Shown: positions 29,435-37,024 of the stretch, piece after piece
How positions within the stretch are numbered: the stretch's first letter is position 1
Layout: each line of letters opens with the position of its first letter
NCBI GenBank assembly: GCA_019359355.1
Contig: JAHHHM010000035.1
Span: forward strand, 1-49,580
Source of the DNA: Microcoleus vaginatus WJT46-NPBG5
GTDB taxonomy: Bacteria; Cyanobacteriota; Cyanobacteriia; Cyanobacteriales; Oscillatoriaceae
Direction: 5' to 3'
DNA: 49,580 bases
Notes under the pieces: model-generated
Told to the model about the DNA's origin: nothing
What the model saw: the letters and a program-made list of their open reading frames with translations, nothing else
Database searches by the model: none
Translations under genes and position numbers: made by a program

Positions 29435-29470
29435 TTTTTTAACCGCAGATGCACGCAGATAAACGCAGAT
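29435..29470 (+). repeat. Dispersed repeat, copy 2 (G-variant)
   Basis: T-run, AACCGCAGATGCACGCAG, then ATAAACGCAGAT. It differs from copy 1 by A-to-G changes in each CACAGAT unit. A partial further copy (GTGCAGATGCACGCAGATAA) follows at about 29493-29512. Confidence 0.7.
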
Positions 29471-29602
29471 GTGAGCGATGTTTATTGGTGAAGTGCAGAT
29501 GCACGCAGATAAGATTTAGGAGGTGATGCAATATAGAGAAATTTTAGATTTATTTCAGAGGGTTAGTGTTTAGATGAAAATCCAAATAAACATCAATCAT
29601 TC

Positions 29603-29636
29603 ATCTGTGTTTATCTGTGTGCATCTGTGGTTAAAA
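29603..29636 (-). repeat. Dispersed repeat, copy 3, inverted
   Basis: ATCTGTGTTTATCTGTGTGC followed by ATCTGTGGTTAAAAA is the near-exact reverse complement of the copy at 143-177, more than 29 kb away. It is closer to copy 1 than to the adjacent copy 2. Confidence 0.75.
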
Positions 29637-29738
29637 ATTCCCCAATCCCAAAAATCGTTTTCAATACTAAGGGACGCAGAGTTAGAATTTTCTTGACATT
29701 CTTCTAGAAAAACCCTGCGTCACCCATACACCCAAAAC

Positions 29739-29966
29739 TTATTGCGGGGTCTTTTGCAACTCAGGGCGTTCTTCTGCAACAATTGCTCCTTCTACAGGAC
29801 ATACCTGTAGACAAATGCCGCAGTCAATACACGTTGCAAAATCAATCCAGTACCAATCCGTTCCCTTTGTATTTTTACCAGGGCCGGGATGAATGCAAGC
29901 CACTGGACAGGCATCAACGCAATCCGCGATGCCTTCGCAGGTGTTGGTAACAATCGTATGCGGCAC
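29739..29966 (-). CDS. Dicluster 4Fe-4S ferredoxin
   Basis: A 75-aa soluble electron carrier. Eight cysteines form two groups: C10, C16, C20 and C24 (spacing 5-3-3, with CP at 20-21), and C46, C49, C52 and C56 (the standard C-x2-C-x2-C-x3-CP). The first group is looser than in clostridial ferredoxins, so its cluster could be 4Fe-4S with variant ligands or 3Fe-4S. The GTG start at 29966 is preceded by AGAGGA about eight bases upstream. It lies 32 bases after the stop-proximal side of hisZ on the same strand, so co-transcription with hisZ and the J-domain gene is possible. The redox partner is unknown. Confidence 0.93.
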   Translation of the reverse strand: MPHTIVTNTCEGIADCVDACPVACIHPGPGKNTKGTDWYWIDFATCIDCGICLQVCPVEGAIVAEERPELQKTPQ

Positions 29967-29998
29967 AGTGTTCTTCCTCTCTCGGCAGTTCTTAATCG

Positions 29999-31213
29999 TT
30001 AGCTTAACGTTTCAATTTCCGGTTCACCGGCATCCTTGACCCAAGCAATCTGTTTAATGCGGCGTTGCTGAGCATATTCTCGCACCGCTGCCGGTGTTTC
30101 TCGCTGCCCGAAATCTAGCTCAACTCGCACTAAATCCCCGCCTTGCCGGAGTTTTTGGGCGTAGGCAAAGGCTGCAGCATCCGCTTGAGAACTCACCGGC
30201 ACGACTAACCAATCACTGGGCACAGTATAAGCCGGCAGTTGACCCCCTGGCAGCAAACAGGTGTGCAAGTCTTCAATATTCAGCGAAAAACCAATCCCCG
30301 GATAAGTTTCTCCTTGAGGATGATACAGTCCTAGCAGTTGGTCATAGCGTCCGCCCTGGCCTAACACTTGCTGTCCCGTTTCGCTTTCGCTGACGACTTC
30401 AAAGACGATGCCGGTGTAGTAGTCAAATGTTTGAATCAAGCTCAGATCCAAAATTACTGGAAATGCTGACGACTCGTTCAGTAATTCCACCAGAGATTTG
30501 AGATTATTGACAATTTGCTGCTGATGTGCATCCAAGCTCAATTGACCGACGCGTTGCAGCACGTCAGCAGGGCGTCCTCGCAAATCGAACAAAAATAGCG
30601 CTCGTTCTCGCTGATCTGGGGAGAGGGGCAAGGTTTCTAGTGCCATGCGATCTAAATGGGCAATTGCGTGCCGCACCTGATTTTGCAAAGCTGGCTCAAA
30701 AGCAGCAAGCAGTGATTGCATCAAGCCGGCTTCCCCTAAAATTACGCGCCATTGGGTTAGCCCCAAACTCTGCAAGCATTGGGACAACAACAGCAAAATC
30801 TCGGCATCTGCCATCACGCCGGCGGCACCGAGCAATTCCACCCCAGCTTGGTAAAACTCCTGTTGCCCGCCGTGAATGCCTTCGCCGGCTGTGCGGAACA
30901 CATTGGCATTGTAGTAAAGGCGCTGGGGATAGGTTGTCCCCGCCATGCGAGTCACCGCTGCCCGGGCAATGGAAGCCGTCAATTCTGGGCGCAACCCCAG
31001 CACCTCATCCTCGGCATCTCGCAGTTGGATCACCGTCGATGGCTGGACAGCCCCTCCAGCCATCAGTGTGTCCAACCGCTCTAGGGTTGATGTAATAATT
31101 CGGTGATAGCCCCAGCGGCGAAAAACCGTTCGCAAGCGCTCTTCAATCCAGTGTTTTTGAGCCACATCGAGGGGTAATAAATCCCTCGCGCCGGTTGGTG
31201 GTTGATAAACCAT
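29999..31213 (-). CDS. hisZ: ATP phosphoribosyltransferase regulatory subunit
   Basis: A 404-aa class II aminoacyl-tRNA-synthetase-like protein lacking tRNA charging. HisZ pairs with the short form of HisG in the first step of histidine synthesis and mediates feedback control. Seen: PPTGARDLLP at the N-terminus, motif-2-like VLGLRPELTASIARAA, YYNANVFRTA, and YYTGIVFEV with GQGGRYDQLLGLY, as in HisRS-like cores. The HisRS anticodon-binding domain is not complete and the C-terminus is short, which favours HisZ over HisS. Its ATG overlaps the stop of the upstream J-domain gene by one base (TAATG), so translation is probably coupled. Confidence 0.93.
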   Translation of the reverse strand: MVYQPPTGARDLLPLDVAQKHWIEERLRTVFRRWGYHRIITSTLERLDTLMAGGAVQPSTVIQLRDAEDEVLGLRPELTASIARAAVTRMAGTTYPQRLYYNANVFRTAGEGIHGGQQEFYQAGVELLGAAGVMADAEILLLLSQCLQSLGLTQWRVILGEAGLMQSLLAAFEPALQNQVRHAIAHLDRMALETLPLSPDQRERALFLFDLRGRPADVLQRVGQLSLDAHQQQIVNNLKSLVELLNESSAFPVILDLSLIQTFDYYTGIVFEVVSESETGQQVLGQGGRYDQLLGLYHPQGETYPGIGFSLNIEDLHTCLLPGGQLPAYTVPSDWLVVPVSSQADAAAFAYAQKLRQGGDLVRVELDFGQRETPAAVREYAQQRRIKQIAWVKDAGEPEIETLS

Positions 31214-32196
31214 TATTTTTTCTTCCCGCCACCTCCAAACAACCCTCCAAAGATACCACCACCGGGTTGATCGGGCTTACCTGATTTCGGCGGCGTTTTG
31301 GATGTCCCACCCTTGGTTCCACCTTTTTGAGGCGGCTTTTCTAACAATCTCTTGGCATCTAGTGCTACTTTCTCTTCCGGGTTCAACTGCAAGGCTTTAT
31401 TAATATGAACCTTAGCCATTGTTGCCTGATTTTGCTTCAAATAAATCATCCCCAATAAGCCATGACACTGGCTATTGTTCGGCTCAAGCTTTAAGGCGTC
31501 CCGCAGTTCGATAATGGCTTGAGCAAAATTGTTTTTACTCATCCAATCTTCCGCGCGCCGGTAGTATCCTTCCGCCCGTGACTCCACTTTTGGAGGCGGT
31601 GGTGGTGGGGGAGCTTTTGTTGCCGCTGCCGCTGCGGCTGGCGGGCGAGTAGCAGTTGCCGGCACCCCTGTCGCTGGCGGCTTTTGAGTCTGCTGGTTTT
31701 GCCCGACAACTGCGCCTTTACTTTCTTGCCGCATCAGATAAACCATATTGAGTTCACTGATTTGGGCAATCACGTTTAGGGTTTGCGATAAAGATTGATA
31801 CTCAGTTTCTGCCAAATTTGCTACCAAAGTTTTGTAAGCTTTTTCAAACTCACTTGCCTTAGATAACTGTTTTGCCAGATCGCTGTGAAGTTGGATTTTA
31901 GATGCCTCTTGAAGACAGCGCTTCCCCATCAACCCTAAAAGGACACCATATTCGGCACGTTCACGCTCATTGGAGAATTTAGTGTAGGCGGGACTCACTA
32001 GCTTTGAAAATAGATCGCTTGCTAGCTGTTTATCCGCTTCATTGTCAGCCTTGCAACTATCAGGATGCAGGCGACGAGCAATCTTGAGATACCGCTTGCG
32101 GATGTCATTAAACTCCGCATCAACAGGAACCCCTAAAATGGCGTGATGATCTGTAAAGTCAAACTTAAATAGTCCTTGTTCAATTTGAAAAGACAT
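31213..32196 (-). CDS. J-domain and TPR protein with Gly/Lys-rich tail
   Basis: About 327 aa. The N-terminal J domain (about residues 10-75) contains the HPD motif (RRLHPDSC) that stimulates Hsp70/DnaK ATPase activity. A helical middle and an Ala/Pro-rich low-complexity linker (runs of PPPP near residue 200) lead to two TPR-like repeats (EGYYRRAEDWMSKNNFAQAI, then CHGLLGMIYLKQNQ). The end is a low-complexity GGGIFGGLFGGGGKKK. It therefore looks like a DnaK co-chaperone with a client-binding TPR arm. I chose the ATG at 32196 over an upstream in-frame GTG at 32211. It is coupled to hisZ by a one-base overlap, with no obvious functional link. Confidence 0.87.
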   Translation of the reverse strand: MSFQIEQGLFKFDFTDHHAILGVPVDAEFNDIRKRYLKIARRLHPDSCKADNEADKQLASDLFSKLVSPAYTKFSNERERAEYGVLLGLMGKRCLQEASKIQLHSDLAKQLSKASEFEKAYKTLVANLAETEYQSLSQTLNVIAQISELNMVYLMRQESKGAVVGQNQQTQKPPATGVPATATRPPAAAAAATKAPPPPPPPKVESRAEGYYRRAEDWMSKNNFAQAIIELRDALKLEPNNSQCHGLLGMIYLKQNQATMAKVHINKALQLNPEEKVALDAKRLLEKPPQKGGTKGGTSKTPPKSGKPDQPGGGIFGGLFGGGGKKK

Positions 32197-32263
32197 GGTG
32201 CGCCATCCCACTTCGCTGCCTATCGGTTGTTTCTAATGTACCTTGGGAACCCAACTCACGGCA

Positions 32264-33103
32264 TTAGTGATTCCTCGAAGGTACAGCATCTCCCCAAGAT
32301 GCTAGGCTAGGAACTTGTAATAATTCTTTGCTTAGTTCGTCGTGAATTTGACCGTTGGTTGCGAGAATTCTGCCAGAACGGATTTGGAAAGGGCTGCCAT
32401 CGTAGGCGGTGACTCGTCCACCGGCTTCTTCAACTAAGACTACACCGGCTGCTACATCCCAAGGGGATAAACCTCGCTCCCAGTATCCATCTAAACGCCC
32501 GCAGGCAACATGGGCTAAATCGAGCGATGCCGATCCGCTGCGTCGCACGCCTTGGGTTAAATGGGTGAGATGACAGAATTCGGCATAGTTATTGTCGGTG
32601 GTTTCGCGCCGATCGTAGGCAAAGCCGGTGACGAGCAAACTTTTACTTAACAAAGGGGCTTGGGACACTTTGATGGGACGCCGGTTGCGCGTGGCACCCA
32701 GCCCTTTGCCGGCTCTAAATAATTCATTATGAAAGGGGTCAAAAATCGCCCCCACGTGAGGAACGCCGTCAATCAGCAGCCCCACAGAGGCAGATGAGAA
32801 GGGATACTGGTGGGCGTAGTTGGTTGTACCGTCGAGGGGATCGATCGCCCAGAGGTAGGTGCCGGTGATATCTCCCAATGCCCCACTTTCCTCTGCCAAA
32901 ATTCCATGATCGGGGACGTGACGCCGCAAAACTTCCAAAATTGCCTTTTCAGCGGCTTTATCCGCTTCCGTCACCAAATCCCCAGGACGCCCTTTTTCTT
33001 GAACTTGCTCTAAGTTGCCCCAGTAAGCTTGCAACACTGCGCCGGCAGCCAGTGCTGCTTCTGTTGCGATATCTAAGAAATTTTTCAGTTGGACATCAGT
33101 CAT
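32264..33103 (-). CDS. Inositol monophosphatase family protein
   Basis: A Mg-dependent phosphomonoesterase of the IMPase/SuhB family, about 279 aa. The metal-binding motifs are clear: GDLVTEADKAAE, ILAEESG, the signature WAIDPLDGTTNYAHQYPF and the C-terminal SPWDVAAGVVLVEEAGGRVT. The substrate could be inositol phosphate, histidinol phosphate or another sugar phosphate; sequence alone does not decide. An upstream in-frame start at 33130 would add nine residues, but the ATG at 33103 gives the usual N-terminus. The tnpB element lies directly upstream, so the native promoter of this gene may have been displaced. Confidence 0.92.
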   Translation of the reverse strand: MTDVQLKNFLDIATEAALAAGAVLQAYWGNLEQVQEKGRPGDLVTEADKAAEKAILEVLRRHVPDHGILAEESGALGDITGTYLWAIDPLDGTTNYAHQYPFSSASVGLLIDGVPHVGAIFDPFHNELFRAGKGLGATRNRRPIKVSQAPLLSKSLLVTGFAYDRRETTDNNYAEFCHLTHLTQGVRRSGSASLDLAHVACGRLDGYWERGLSPWDVAAGVVLVEEAGGRVTAYDGSPFQIRSGRILATNGQIHDELSKELLQVPSLASWGDAVPSRNH

Positions 33104-33135
33104 GGATGATTGGGGGTTGATGAAGAACAATGGAC

Positions 33136-34390
33136 AATTTTGACATTCTCACCGGGCTGAAGCCTCGGTGACACCCAAACCTCACGATTTGGGTTTCTGC
33201 TTCATCGCACCCGCCTTCCGAGATTTGCTCTCTTCAGGTCTTACGGTTGCTCCACAGACTTTAACCGTGTGTCCCACGGCAATAATATTTTTAGCAGCGT
33301 TGACATCCCGGTCATGGTCAATTCCACACACAGGGCAATCCCACTCTCGGACATTCAACGGCAATCGCTCAACAATATGCCCACAGTTACCACATCTTTT
33401 GGAACTAGGGAACCACTGGTCAATCTTGACGAGCGTTCGACCATACCACTGACACTTATACTCCAGTTGTCGAACCATTTCACCCCATCCTGCATCACTG
33501 ATAGATTGGGCGAGTTTTGGGTTCTTGACCATGTTTTTTACAGCAAGCGACTCAACGGCAATCGTTTGGTTTTCACGAATCAGCCGTGTGGTCAATTTGT
33601 GCAAATGGTCTTTTCTAGAATTGGTAATCTGTTGATGAATCCGAGCAACCTTGAGTCTTGCTTTTTCTCGGTTGCGAGACCCTTTTTGCTTCCGACTCAA
33701 GGCTTTTTGTGCCCGCCTCAGCCTTTTATAATGTCGGTTAAAGTGTTTGGGATTAGCAATCTTTTCCCCTGTACTGAGTGTAACCAGGCTGCTAATTCCC
33801 ACATCCAATCCCACCGACTGCGCGACAGGCTCAAGCTTCAGGTTGCGAGGCTCATCAAAACGAATGCTGATGTACCACTGACCCGCCCGGTTGAGTCTCA
33901 CCGTAACGGTGGAAGGTTCTGCACCTGACGGCAATTGTCTCGACCATCGAATCTTCAATGGTTCGTCACACTTGGCCAGAAACACCTGACTCTCTTTCCA
34001 CTTAAAAGCCGACCTGGTAAATTCGGCACTTCCGCCATTGCGTTTTTTCTTAAAGTTGGGATATTTTGCCCGTTTGGCAAAGAAGTGAGTGAAAGCGGTT
34101 TGCAGATGTCTCAAAGATTGTTGCAATGGAACACAGCTCACCTCGTTGAGAAACTGAAATTCCTCCTGCCGCTTCCACCCAGTCAACAGGGAATTGGTTT
34201 GAGCATAGCCGATTCGCTCTTGTCGCTGATACCATCCCTCAGTTCTCACAGCCAGGGCGCGGTTATAGACAAGACGGACACATCCTAGGGTTCGCCTTAA
34301 TAGCAACTCTTGCTGGAATGTGGGATAAAATCGATAGCTAAATGCCTTCTTCATCTCTCACATTTTGGCATTTCAAATGTGAATTGTAAA
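33136..34390 (-). mobile_element. IS200/IS605-type element with tnpB only
   Basis: One tnpB gene with hairpins at both ends and no tnpA. Near the 3' side of tnpB, CACCG (33150-33154) and CGGTG (33166-33170) form a stem with extra GGC/GCC pairing. Near the 5' side, TCACATTT (34358-34365) pairs with AAATGTGA (34375-34382) around a nine-base loop. Subterminal hairpins in place of terminal inverted repeats are characteristic of this superfamily. The exact ends are not certain from one copy. Without TnpA it cannot move by itself. Confidence 0.75.
33182..34354 (-). CDS. tnpB: TnpB, transposon-encoded RNA-guided nuclease
   Basis: 390 aa, the normal length for TnpB (OrfB). The N-terminal helix-turn-helix-like region begins MKKAFSYRFYPTFQQ. 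The RuvC-like nuclease residues are D184 in VGLDVGISS, E268 in IAVESLAV, and D350 in HDRDVNAAKN. A four-Cys zinc ribbon (CGNCGH and CPVCG) lies just before the last. All three acidic residues and the zinc ligands are intact, so activity is plausible. TnpB proteins use a right-end-derived omega-RNA to cut DNA at sites flanked by a short motif. The C-terminal tail RPEESKSRKAGAMKQ is Lys-rich. Confidence 0.95.
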   Translation of the reverse strand: MKKAFSYRFYPTFQQELLLRRTLGCVRLVYNRALAVRTEGWYQRQERIGYAQTNSLLTGWKRQEEFQFLNEVSCVPLQQSLRHLQTAFTHFFAKRAKYPNFKKKRNGGSAEFTRSAFKWKESQVFLAKCDEPLKIRWSRQLPSGAEPSTVTVRLNRAGQWYISIRFDEPRNLKLEPVAQSVGLDVGISSLVTLSTGEKIANPKHFNRHYKRLRRAQKALSRKQKGSRNREKARLKVARIHQQITNSRKDHLHKLTTRLIRENQTIAVESLAVKNMVKNPKLAQSISDAGWGEMVRQLEYKCQWYGRTLVKIDQWFPSSKRCGNCGHIVERLPLNVREWDCPVCGIDHDRDVNAAKNIIAVGHTVKVCGATVRPEESKSRKAGAMKQKPKS

Positions 34391-34434
34391 TTCGTCCTAG
34401 AAGAAAGGGGTTTCAGACCTAGGAATTTTGATGA

Positions 34435-35004
34435 CTAATTTTGGCTGCGAAACTCCCCTGGAGTTAAGCGCATCGGGTTTTTTGGATTCCAAATGCCTAG
34501 TCCCATGAGTCTAGCCCATTCTTGGGCGTGTGCGAGACGTTCCGTATATTTCGAGTTGGGGGAACGCGGCTGTGCAAGAACAACACCGGCTTTTGTTAGT
34601 TGCTCATTTAGCATCTGCCCATTTTGCCAGACATAAGCTAACTGAGTGCAGCGCTCTTTGTAGCAATATTTTTGCTCGACATCAAACTCTAGCAACACCG
34701 GCTGTCCCTGAATCATTTCCTCTAAGCGTTTTGCCGCCTCCATGCCCCAAGGCTGCTGCTTCAAATCGGGTGCCTCAACGCCAATCAGCCGCACCCGATC
34801 AAATGTCCCAGCGCTGCCGGCAACTTCCAGTGTTTGCCCGCTAACCACCCGTTCCACATTAACGGTTAACCCTTGCGGGGGTGCCGGTTTTTCACAGCTA
34901 ATTAGAAACAAAGCCGAAAACAGCCCTAAAAAACAAAGAACGAGGGATGAAACCCATCTGCGTTTCACCTGCGGAATCTGCGGTTCAAAGTCTTCAATCT
35001 TCAT
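34435..35004 (-). CDS. Thermonuclease-like lipoprotein, probably catalytically impaired
   Basis: 190 residues counted from the ATG at 35004, which follows the usual short cytoplasmic N-terminus. A hydrophobic segment (about 20-36) ends in the lipobox LISC with C37, so it is likely a lipoprotein. The SNase-like fold follows (GLTVNVERVVSGQTLEV, VRLIGVEAPD, GMEAAKRLEEMI, QLAYVWQNG, then a C-terminal helix with ERLAHAQEWARLMGLGIWNP). Against staphylococcal nuclease, the arginine equivalent to R35 is kept (R72). The Ca/catalytic positions appear as Q57 (for D21), E76 (for D40), D80 (for E43) and T120 (for R87). Activity is therefore doubtful. It overlaps the upstream ferredoxin gene by 11 bases. 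Confidence 0.82.
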   Translation of the reverse strand: MKIEDFEPQIPQVKRRWVSSLVLCFLGLFSALFLISCEKPAPPQGLTVNVERVVSGQTLEVAGSAGTFDRVRLIGVEAPDLKQQPWGMEAAKRLEEMIQGQPVLLEFDVEQKYCYKERCTQLAYVWQNGQMLNEQLTKAGVVLAQPRSPNSKYTERLAHAQEWARLMGLGIWNPKNPMRLTPGEFRSQN

Positions 35005-35362
35005 CCAACGGCAATCCCGCCCGAATTTTACCTTTGCCAAAGTAGCGCCCGAATTGAAGTTCGTAAACTTCATCCTCATCTTGGGTTTCCACTTCTAAGT
35101 CGCAACGGGCATAACTGACGCACAACAAGGCGTAGCCACGTTTCCGCAAATCAGGAGATAGCCCCATTGCTTCTGGCTGGTAAATTTCGCCGGTTTTCAC
35201 GCGCACCGCACAGGTGGTACACGCCCCATTGCGACAGGAAAAGGGCAGCTCTACGCCTTGATTTTCGGCACTTTGCAGGATGTAGCGATCTTCGGGCACC
35301 ACGATAACGTGACGCTTGCCGGTTTGCCGGTTGTGAATGGTAATTTTGTGAGAGCGAGTCAT
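34994..35362 (-). CDS. Plant-type 2Fe-2S ferredoxin with C-terminal extension
   Basis: 122 aa. The cluster ligands are C43, C48 and C51 (CRNGACTTC) with C81 (LLCVSY), the plant-type spacing. The N-terminal part (ITIHNRQTGKRHVIVVPED) is the ferredoxin beta-grasp. After the usual end there is an extension of about 25 residues, ELQFGRYFGKGKIRAGLPLD, found in a subgroup of cyanobacterial ferredoxins and not in the photosynthetic PetF. It is probably an electron donor to a specific partner. It is the first gene of a two-gene operon with the thermonuclease-like lipoprotein (11-base overlap). No partner enzyme is nearby. Confidence 0.93.
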   Translation of the reverse strand: MTRSHKITIHNRQTGKRHVIVVPEDRYILQSAENQGVELPFSCRNGACTTCAVRVKTGEIYQPEAMGLSPDLRKRGYALLCVSYARCDLEVETQDEDEVYELQFGRYFGKGKIRAGLPLDED

Positions 35363-35626
35363 CAGATTTTAATAGAAAGACTTAGGGGCTAGGGAAGAGA
35401 CGGGGAGGGGGAGAGCATTCTCTATGATTTATTATCGATGCCTCATGCCCTCATCTATTATGGGCTTGAGTAGAGAGTACGATAAAACCGGCATCCCGAT
35501 CTAGCCGGTGCGGCAGTAGGGCAAAAAAAATAATTTGAGAATTCTCTTTTCAAACTTACCAGGGTTCTGCTAATATAGTTTTCCTGTGGCAAATGTGGCA
35601 AATAAACAAAAAGCCCATTTTCACCT

Positions 35627-35713
35627 GGAGAGGTGGCCGAGCGGTTTAAGGCGCAGCACTGGAAATGCTGTGTGGGGGTAACTTCACCGTGGGTTCAAAT
35701 CCCACCCTCTCCG
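35627..35713 (+). tRNA. tRNA-Ser (anticodon GGA)
   Basis: An 87-base cloverleaf. The acceptor stem is GGAGAGG (35627-35633) with CCTCTCC (35706-35712) and a G discriminator. The D arm contains GGCCGAGCGGTTTAAGGC. The anticodon stem is CAGCA/TGCTG with loop CTGGAAA, giving anticodon GGA at 35661-35663. A long variable arm typical of class II tRNAs is followed by the T loop GTTCAAAT. The 3' CCA is not encoded. The gene sits beside a region of mobile-element relics, as tRNA-Ser genes often do. Confidence 0.97.
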
Positions 35714-35802
35714 TTTAAAAAATTGATAAGCAGGGTTTTAGGCGTTGGCAGTTGATGCCCTATGTATGTCTTTTTCCTAAATTTTCTTGAATTTTGACAC
35801 AG

Positions 35803-35880
35803 CCCTAATGCAGCGGACGGACAAAAGCCTCTGGTGCTTAGTTCGAGGTTATCTGCCGCTGCTGATTGGGAACGTTGTCT
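35803..35880 (+). repeat. attC-like site A, degenerate
   Basis: Inverted arms GCAGCGG (35810-35816) and CCGCTGC (35856-35862) enclose a 39-base loop. CTAATGCAGCGGACGG is on the left and GCTGATTGGGAACGTTGTC on the right, in the manner of cassette recombination sites of the AAC...GTT type. The outer R boxes do not fit the consensus. It lies just upstream of the first small orphan gene. Confidence 0.35.
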
Positions 35881-35922
35881 TGCAGCGCGCGGCTTGGCTG
35901 CGTGCCATACTCAGGAATGATT

Positions 35923-36474
35923 ATGAAACTGCATGAACAAAACGTATTTGACAAGCGATTCGCAGAGCGCATTGGCATGATGATTAAATCACGCCTGATT
36001 TGGTATAAACATTACTATCGTTGGGCGGATGAAATCATTATGGCTATGGACAGGCCACCTTATTGGGTGCTTGAGATTGCAACAATAAAGTACTTTCCAA
36101 AGGCTGTCGGTGTTATTAACGAATTCGTCTGCTCCGAGCCGTTCGAGTACTTTAATGGAGAAGAATATACAGATGAATATGTGGCCTGTCTGTTTTTAAG
36201 ATACAAACGAGGAGAAATTGGTTGGGCAACTTTTCTTAACGAGGCAGGCTTATTTACCGACGCTGACAACGGTCATCGGTATTGCGAGTACTTCTATCAT
36301 CGGCTGAATATTTTGGAGGATAATGAGTACTCAAAGGTCATCCAACAGAGTCAACGAGTAGAAATTGAACACGAATATGGAGAGGCCATTGCCAGAATAC
36401 AGGAGCTTGACGATGGTTTTCTCGAATATTTCAGGCAATATGTAAGGAGCGAGGCGCAGCAACATTCAGAATGA
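35923..36474 (+). CDS. Orphan hypothetical protein, putative gene cassette 1
   Basis: About 183 aa counted from the ATG at 35923; AGGA lies about seven bases upstream, and an alternative ATG at 35917 adds two residues. The frame extends upstream to 35866, but that part is encoded inside the attC-like region and is unlikely to be translated. The protein is soluble and acidic, rich in Tyr, Phe and Glu, with no signal peptide or catalytic motif I know (for example WYKHYYRWADEIIMA, and WATFLNEAGLF). The size and single-gene setting between attC-like repeats match cassette-borne orphan genes. I do not recognise a family; an immunity-type protein is one guess. Confidence 0.6.
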   Translation: MKLHEQNVFDKRFAERIGMMIKSRLIWYKHYYRWADEIIMAMDRPPYWVLEIATIKYFPKAVGVINEFVCSEPFEYFNGEEYTDEYVACLFLRYKRGEIGWATFLNEAGLFTDADNGHRYCEYFYHRLNILEDNEYSKVIQQSQRVEIEHEYGEAIARIQELDDGFLEYFRQYVRSEAQQHSE

Positions 36475-36490
36475 AAGGCATCAACTGCAA

Positions 36491-36590
36491 GACAACAAGG
36501 CGCTGCACCAGACCGCCTACAGCTTCGCTCCTTCGTTCGTTCCTCACTCCGTCGCTCCGCTTTCGGCGGCGGGTGAGCTTGTCGTTCTGG
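36491..36590 (+). repeat. attC-like site B
   Basis: The left arm contains AACAAGGCG (36494-36502) with CTGCACC and CCGCC after it. The right arm is GGCGGGTGAGCTTGTCGTT (36568-36586). The arms pair imperfectly (GACAAC, CACC and CCGCC against GTTGTC-like, GGTG and GGCGG). A variable central part of about 50 bases is made of short CGCTCC/CGTTC repeats. The length, the AAC...GTT ends and the position right after a stop codon fit a cassette attC site. Confidence 0.5.
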
Positions 36591-36630
36591 CTCTGCGCGC
36601 AACATTTTGCGTGCGTAATATACTTGTCCT

Positions 36631-37008
36631 ATGCAAAACGGCCAATCTTCGGCTCTGCCCGATTTGAAATATAATTTTCACGACGCTTTGTTGGAGAAAG
36701 TCGAGGTTGGCCCGCGTCGTGAAGTCACTCTACACATCATTCTCTATTCCGTTTATTATGAAGGTGGCCCAAGCGTCCAGGTTAGATTTGGCGCAATCAC
36801 GAACTTCGATTCAGTCAGTGCCTTCTTTAGCAAAATTGTGGATGAAGAAAGTAACGAGGAAGAAGGATATATTCGGATTGATACTCTGCATTATGACAAG
36901 CGTAAACAATCAACAGCAGGCAAACTATTTTTCTGTCTGGCTTCAGATTGGAAAGGAGAAATCAAAATTCACTGTGCAAAACTGGTAGTGTCAGACATCA
37001 TACCGTGA
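36631..37008 (+). CDS. Orphan hypothetical protein, putative gene cassette 2
   Basis: 125 aa from the ATG at 36631, about 45 bases after attC-like site B. There is no signal peptide or membrane helix. The sequence has alternating hydrophobic beta-like stretches (LKYNFHDALLEKVEVG, REVTLHIILYSVYY, VQVRFGAITNF) of the kind seen in small cassette-encoded proteins. No family is recognised, and its base composition is not obviously different from its neighbours. Its stop is 16 bases before attC-like site C. Confidence 0.6.
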   Translation: MQNGQSSALPDLKYNFHDALLEKVEVGPRREVTLHIILYSVYYEGGPSVQVRFGAITNFDSVSAFFSKIVDEESNEEEGYIRIDTLHYDKRKQSTAGKLFFCLASDWKGEIKIHCAKLVVSDIIP

Positions 37009-37024
37009 CTGGAACTGATTAATA

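Larger units (their letters stand above)
29390..29738. other. Repeat-filled spacer before the dicluster ferredoxin gene
   Basis: 349 bases with no open frame of note. Its content is the three repeat copies at 29435-29470, 29493-29512 and 29603-29636. The outer two are in inverted orientation about 130 bases apart, so the transcript could fold into a long hairpin. The spacer separates two minus-strand genes. Confidence 0.6.

Noticed and set aside
33269-34288. Plus-strand open frames of 219 and 117 aa
   Set aside because: They are antisense shadows of tnpB, which has clear TnpB motifs on the minus strand.
35866-35922. N-terminal 19 residues of the first orphan cassette gene
   Set aside because: They are encoded inside the attC-like region. 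AGGA near 35911 supports the ATG at 35917 or 35923.
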